From positions 20,620,477 through 20,684,476 of the forward strand of contig CAIIXF020000004.1 in the NCBI GenBank assembly GCA_903813345.2: a stretch of DNA of 64,000 nt, written 5' to 3'. The position numbers were made by a program, and so were the translations under genes. The notes under the pieces were generated by a model that was not told the origin of the DNA, searched no databases, and saw only the letters and a program-made list of their open reading frames with translations. Below are positions 61,201-64,000 of the stretch, one piece after another. How positions within the stretch are numbered: the stretch's first letter is position 1; each line of letters starts with the position of its first letter. This DNA is from Owenia fusiformis (taxonomy: Eukaryota > Annelida > Polychaeta > Sabellida > Oweniidae).

Positions 61201-61835
61201 TTAAAGGTAGATTGTTCGTACAACTGAATTTTAAGAATTATTTGCTACTGTCATCGTTGAAAATAACAATAAGGTCTTCTAACAATAATAATCGAAATAA
61301 ATTAATGTTGGATGGAGGGGAGAGTGAATGGAGGGGGAGTAACGTGTATATAAGACACGATAAGACATGCTACAATACTTGGATTTATTCCTATAACTCC
61401 CAATTTTCCCATTTTTCATTCTCCAGAAAAATAATATCCAGTTTCTTACTTACTTTGTTCCATCGTAAAGACATAACCCCCCCCCCCCTTCATTCACTCT
61501 CGCCCCCCTCCATCCAAATTATTTCATTTCGATTATTTTTTTGTATAACGCATGGAAAATAACACACCATCTTCAAAACACGTTAAACGACTTAATGAAA
61601 TGAACTATGAAAATAAAGTATCTCTTATTTTAAGCCTCGCTTTAAATTTGAATGGAAATGGGGAAGCAGAAAGACATGGACCCCGAAAACAACTTCTTGG
61701 AGTATATTGTCGGCGTCTAGGAAGACCATTTACTGGAATTGCCTTGCAGGATGGAAGAAACCGATAACAAATGTATACACGATTGCATCTAAGGAACGGA
61801 TGTCAGTATCATCGGCGCGATTGTCTACTGGATAA
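52298..61835 (+). CDS. Gene C: MTP-sized secreted LPD_N protein, tandem paralogue of gene B
   Basis: Exons: 52298-52387, 53262-53361, 53456-53534, 54414-54571, 54895-55078, 55257-55452, 55807-56023, 56342-56449, 57831-57976, 58122-58208, 58784-60088, 60658-60843, 61635-61835. They join in frame into about 1018 codons with the same intron phases as B, plus one extra intron near the end. Residues 1-30 are a signal peptide. The beta module (to about 345) contains NFKKGVLSAFQTH and EETDVLGKHTAHYR; the helical module runs to about 680. Basic sites are RKRR (315-318) and KSKR (689-692). The C-terminal region keeps all eight cysteines. The start may be Met10 (52325). Exon 5 could start at 54901. Exon 13 is inferred from homology. 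Confidence 0.82.
53730..54321 (+). mobile_element. Mariner-like relic in intron 3 of gene C
   Basis: ACAGGGTGGGCCAAAAAACG at the left pairs exactly with CGTTTTTTGGCCCACCCTGT at the right; TA flanks both. Inside, the plus strand reads NSPDANPSEYRVWASLREIV, the decayed SPDLNP-D-WG-L block of Tc1/mariner transposases. Length is 592 bp. Confidence 0.85.
57145..57639. mobile_element. Internally deleted mariner-like element in intron 8 of gene C
   Basis: Ends ACAGGGTGGTCAAAAACGGA and TCCGTTTTTTACCACCCTGT with TA on both sides. Internal words CATGACCAT-AGACTGATAATCACAATT and CAACATGC match 10700-10770 of the longer element, so this is a deleted relative. No transposase motif remains. Confidence 0.8.
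58784..60088 (+). CDS. Gene C exon 11: helical module, KSKR site and start of C-terminal domain
   Basis: 435 codons, phase 0 at both ends. Preceded by TTTGCAG and followed by GTAAGT. Strongly similar to gene B exon 11 throughout, including GNLADPAIIDRMIQIGKDC, DIVEGRHGSWPRE, YAGAFAGINRKYCNWKIFAR and CYTGCAVCATVTPK. The furin-like motif is KSKR here rather than RSKR, which is a weaker match to the R-X-K/R-R rule. Confidence 0.93.
60398..60545. repeat. Diverged palindrome in intron 11 of gene C
   Basis: ATCCTATGATTTTGCG at the left is mirrored by GAAAAGTCATAGGAT at the right, with inner parts TTTTTATCCACGAGTCAATATC and GATATTGATAGCAATTCG. Related in layout and sequence to 13547-13680. Confidence 0.55.
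60658..60843 (+). CDS. Gene C exon 12
   Basis: Starts after TTTAAAG with AVIRGGIDVNVKLNYLVEGV and keeps GVCVGLYHGHDPMNVFFSAW. After SAWYQ it departs from gene B (IRSKIKIQFSWWP) and reaches a GTATGT donor at 60844. If not spliced there, the frame ends at a stop at about 60904-60906 and the protein loses its last cysteine. Confidence 0.75.
61471..61513. repeat. C-rich tract in the last intron of gene C
   Basis: A run of ten C at about 61480, followed by CTCGCCCCCCTCCATCC. It gives the intron a strong pyrimidine stretch about 130 bases before the proposed exon 13. Confidence 0.7.
61635..61835 (+). CDS. Gene C exon 13 (terminal)
   Basis: After TATTTTAAG the frame PRFKFEWKWGSRKTW continues through SILSASRKTIYWNCLAGWKK to TAA at 61833-61835. 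It matches gene B WWWGGRQTW ... SASRKTIYWNCLAGW. The frame joins exon 12 in phase. The longest open frame read here (61552-61767) is in a different, incorrect frame. A polyadenylation signal follows about 40 bases later. Confidence 0.75.
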   Translation, partial: PRFKFEWKWGSRKTWTPKTTSWSILSASRKTIYWNCLAGWKKPITNVYTIASKERMSVSSARLSTG

Positions 61836-61875
61836 AACAAATATGAAACATAATTATTTGCTAATATTTTTTGTG

Positions 61876-61881
61876 AATAAA
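61876..61881 (+). terminator. Polyadenylation signal of gene C
   Basis: AATAAA lies 41 bases after the exon 13 stop codon, in AT-rich sequence. The position supports exon 13 as the true end of the gene. Confidence 0.55.
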
Positions 61882-62810
61882 TCAAAAGAGACATCATTAT
61901 TAGTTCTTCTGTATTCAGTTTAATAAATTCCCCTTTCCATTGACAGGTTACGACACTTTTGATACTCTCAGCCCACCCAGGATTACATTATTCTACCCTC
62001 CGATTTAATCGATCTGAAAGCATAAACCTGACATCCTAATGTCTGCAAACTTTTTATAACACTAAGTCTCAAGGGGGGTCATACGTAATATCAGTATTAA
62101 ATTGAGGCTTCGAGTTTCATCCTGACAACTTTATATTTTTGATTAGATCCCTAGCGTCCATCAACCTTTCATTTTTATAAACCTCTGAAGATTTATCTAT
62201 CCAATTTAATGAACAATTGCAAATCTACCCCAGTCCATATAATCCCATTATTTCAACATTGTTTTAACTCATTTTTGCAGGTTTTGAGATAAGTATACTA
62301 TCTTCTTCAATTTTCACGAGGAATTCATTTCTGAGGTCCATTTCAATACATCTCATCTCCTTTTGAAGATATCCAGTGCCATATTGTTAAAAGTACAAAA
62401 TAAGGAAAAGGTTGTGAGGCCCAACTTGTCATGTCCATTTGAGTAGGCAGCAGAGCCAATAAGGTTACATAATTTTGATTGCGTGACTAAAAGTCACATG
62501 ATCATAACTAATAGTTATAACAATGTATTTGTACATGTATTGCAAACAAAAGAAAGTAGATTTAACATTATTTGTGACAAATATAAAAGCTCATTCAGTG
62601 AACTTAATCAATTACTGACCTGTTATACCTTTACCAGTCAAAATAGAACATAAGTTATATTCTTTATGATTAGATGCGTAGAATAATGGTATAAAGACAA
62701 AAACAAAATGGAAGTGAATAAAAATTCAGTTTCCGGGGTTATATGTCAAAAACATAAATGTGTTTTTCGTATTGTTTATCTGTGATTTTTGCCCTACAAT
62801 GCCTACCTAT
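61882..62810. other. No recognisable feature
   Basis: AT-rich flank 3' of gene C. No motif-bearing frame seen. Confidence 0.4.
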
Positions 62811-62811
62811 A

Positions 62812-63590
62812 TAGGGTGTCTCAAAAAATGTACCCAAAAGTATATCAGAAGCATAGACAAACCAATCAATATTTTCAGACATTTTTTGCATGGTCTTGTA
62901 GATAAAAGATGAAACTTTTTTCCCCTATACACAGCTTTAATTCAGTTTTGCCTTTTTGATACTTTAACCCGTTACCTTTTACACCACATATTCAATGTAA
63001 CCTCATATTTCGATGACAGTCTGCATCCTTACTACTACATAGTTCATTACATTTGATATTTCTGGTGGAATGTTTTGATTTCTGTTCTAGGTCTCTCAGC
63101 TTGGGTTTAGCATAAAAATGGTCCTTCAAATAGCCTCAGAGAAAAAAGTATGGGCCGTCAAATATGGTGAATAGGGAGGCCCTCACAATGTCTTATAGCC
63201 CCTTTATACAGAGAGGTAAGAGGTTCAGGAAACTGCATTGGTTGGGATTCTAGTGTAGCCCTTGTCGTGTGTATCAATTTGAGACCACTGTGTTTTCATT
63301 TGGATATCATTTGGTCTCCAGGCTAGCCTGCCTAACTCTGGAAGGTTACTTCTGAACCATTTGCCGATAATTGACATTTTATCTGTGTTTGTTCTGCCAA
63401 CGTCATCCTCAAACATCTTTCTCTGTGGCTATTTGAAGGAGTGTTTAAATGCTCATTCCAAGCAAAAAGACTTGGAACAACATAAGGGCAACATCCAAAG
63501 AGAAATCCAAAACATTCCACCGGAATTATTATCAAATGTGATGAACAATGTAGCAGTAAGGATACAGGCTGCCATCGAAATATGAGATTA
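62812..63590 (+). pseudogene. Mariner-like transposase relic
   Basis: The left end TATAGGGTGTCTCAAAAAAT resembles a mariner-like terminal repeat. At 63400-63585 the plus strand reads PTSSSNIFLCGYLKECLNAH, then NIQREIQNIPPELLSNVMNN, a match to the FLWGYLK ... IPPEML--V block at the end of mariner-like transposases. The usual SPDL and W residues are altered, so it is dead. No right terminal repeat was found before the LINE at 63605. Confidence 0.75.
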
Positions 63591-63604
63591 CATCGATAGT
63601 TTAG

Positions 63605-64000
63605 TAGTTTAGTTTAGTTTTATTGTTATTTACAGTGGTAGGTTCAATACAATGCAATAAAATACAACACAAAAGAAAAGTAATAAAAAGCAACCCAGCC
63701 CACTTGGGCTTATCAACCACTAGTGTTAAAAATTACAATTAGATTCATAACAAACAATTTTAAAAATACTAGCATGAATTTCTTAGACACATACATGCAG
63801 TTTAATTCAATTTACATTATAAATGGCATTTCTTCTTTTAAAATAACAAAGTTTAACAACATGAGCAGCTTGCCTAGGCATTTTTTCAAATAAATACTGA
63901 AACTTTTGATCCGTAGTTGATTCTGTTTCTTCAAAAATTTGGTGATTTTGTAAATATGTTTTCCTTATTTCCTTATAAAATGTACAATTAAAAATAAAAT
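63605..64000 (-). mobile_element. LINE 3' end on the minus strand (runs off right edge)
   Basis: The minus strand from 64000 reads NCTFYKEIRKTYLQNHQIFE ... DQKFQYLFEKMPRQAAHVVK, then ends YNVN and a stop near 63818. This resembles the C-terminal tail of LINE ORF2 proteins. A 3' UTR follows, ending in the tail AAACTAAACTAAACTACTAA near 63605. Confidence 0.55.

Noticed and set aside
61552-61767. Plus-strand 71-codon frame ending near gene C
   Set aside because: It is a different frame of exon 13; the frame matching gene B is offset and gives the conserved WNCLAGW.
1-64000. CRISPR arrays, rRNA or tRNA genes
   Set aside because: Spaced direct repeats of the right kind are absent, and no tRNA cloverleaf or rRNA core sequence was recognised; the DNA is eukaryotic.

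Overview
The window is AT-rich animal nuclear DNA: spliced genes with GT-AG introns, long introns and intergenic regions, and many transposon relics. There are no operons, Shine-Dalgarno sites, rRNA or CRISPR arrays. The repeat content (mariner-like elements, long-inverted-repeat elements, L1/Tx1-like and CR1/L2/Jockey-like LINE pieces) suggests a marine invertebrate, but the species and phylum cannot be read from the sequence.

The only host genes I can support are three paralogues of one family. Gene A lies on the minus strand at the left edge (exons 1-4, 3332 down to 351, continuing outside the window). Gene B is on the plus strand (12 exons, 21836-44040, about 975 aa). Gene C is on the plus strand (13 exons, 52298-61835, about 1018 aa). 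A and B are divergent; B and C are in tandem. Each begins with a signal peptide, then an N-terminal lipoprotein (LPD_N/vitellogenin-N) beta module and a helical module, as in large lipid transfer proteins. B and C end in a Trp-rich beta-type region of about 300 residues with eight conserved cysteines that I do not recognise. Total length is close to that of microsomal triglyceride transfer protein. Two basic cleavage motifs suggest that the secreted chain is cut into three parts. Intron phases are the same in all copies where comparable.

Layout: 1-3332 gene A; 3333-21835 a repeat-rich divergent spacer. The spacer holds an L1/Tx1-like LINE relic split by nested elements (5640-10450), a mariner relic (10588-11546), a short inverted-repeat element (11675-12439), palindromes and tandem repeats (12800-13680), and a 5.4-kb element with 1.3-kb inverted arms and a decayed gene (14541-19942). 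21836-44040 is gene B, whose 9.7-kb intron 7 holds a LINE with an open 666-codon reverse transcriptase frame. 44041-52297 is a second repeat-rich spacer with two mariner-like elements, a LINE 3' end and a 200-bp inverted-repeat element. 52298-61835 is gene C, with mariner-like insertions in introns 3 and 8. From 61836 to the end there is a mariner-like transposase relic and the 3' end of a minus-strand LINE.

Exon limits come from reading splice sites and comparing the three copies; no transcript or database evidence was available. Family names for transposons are from recalled motifs and should be treated as provisional.
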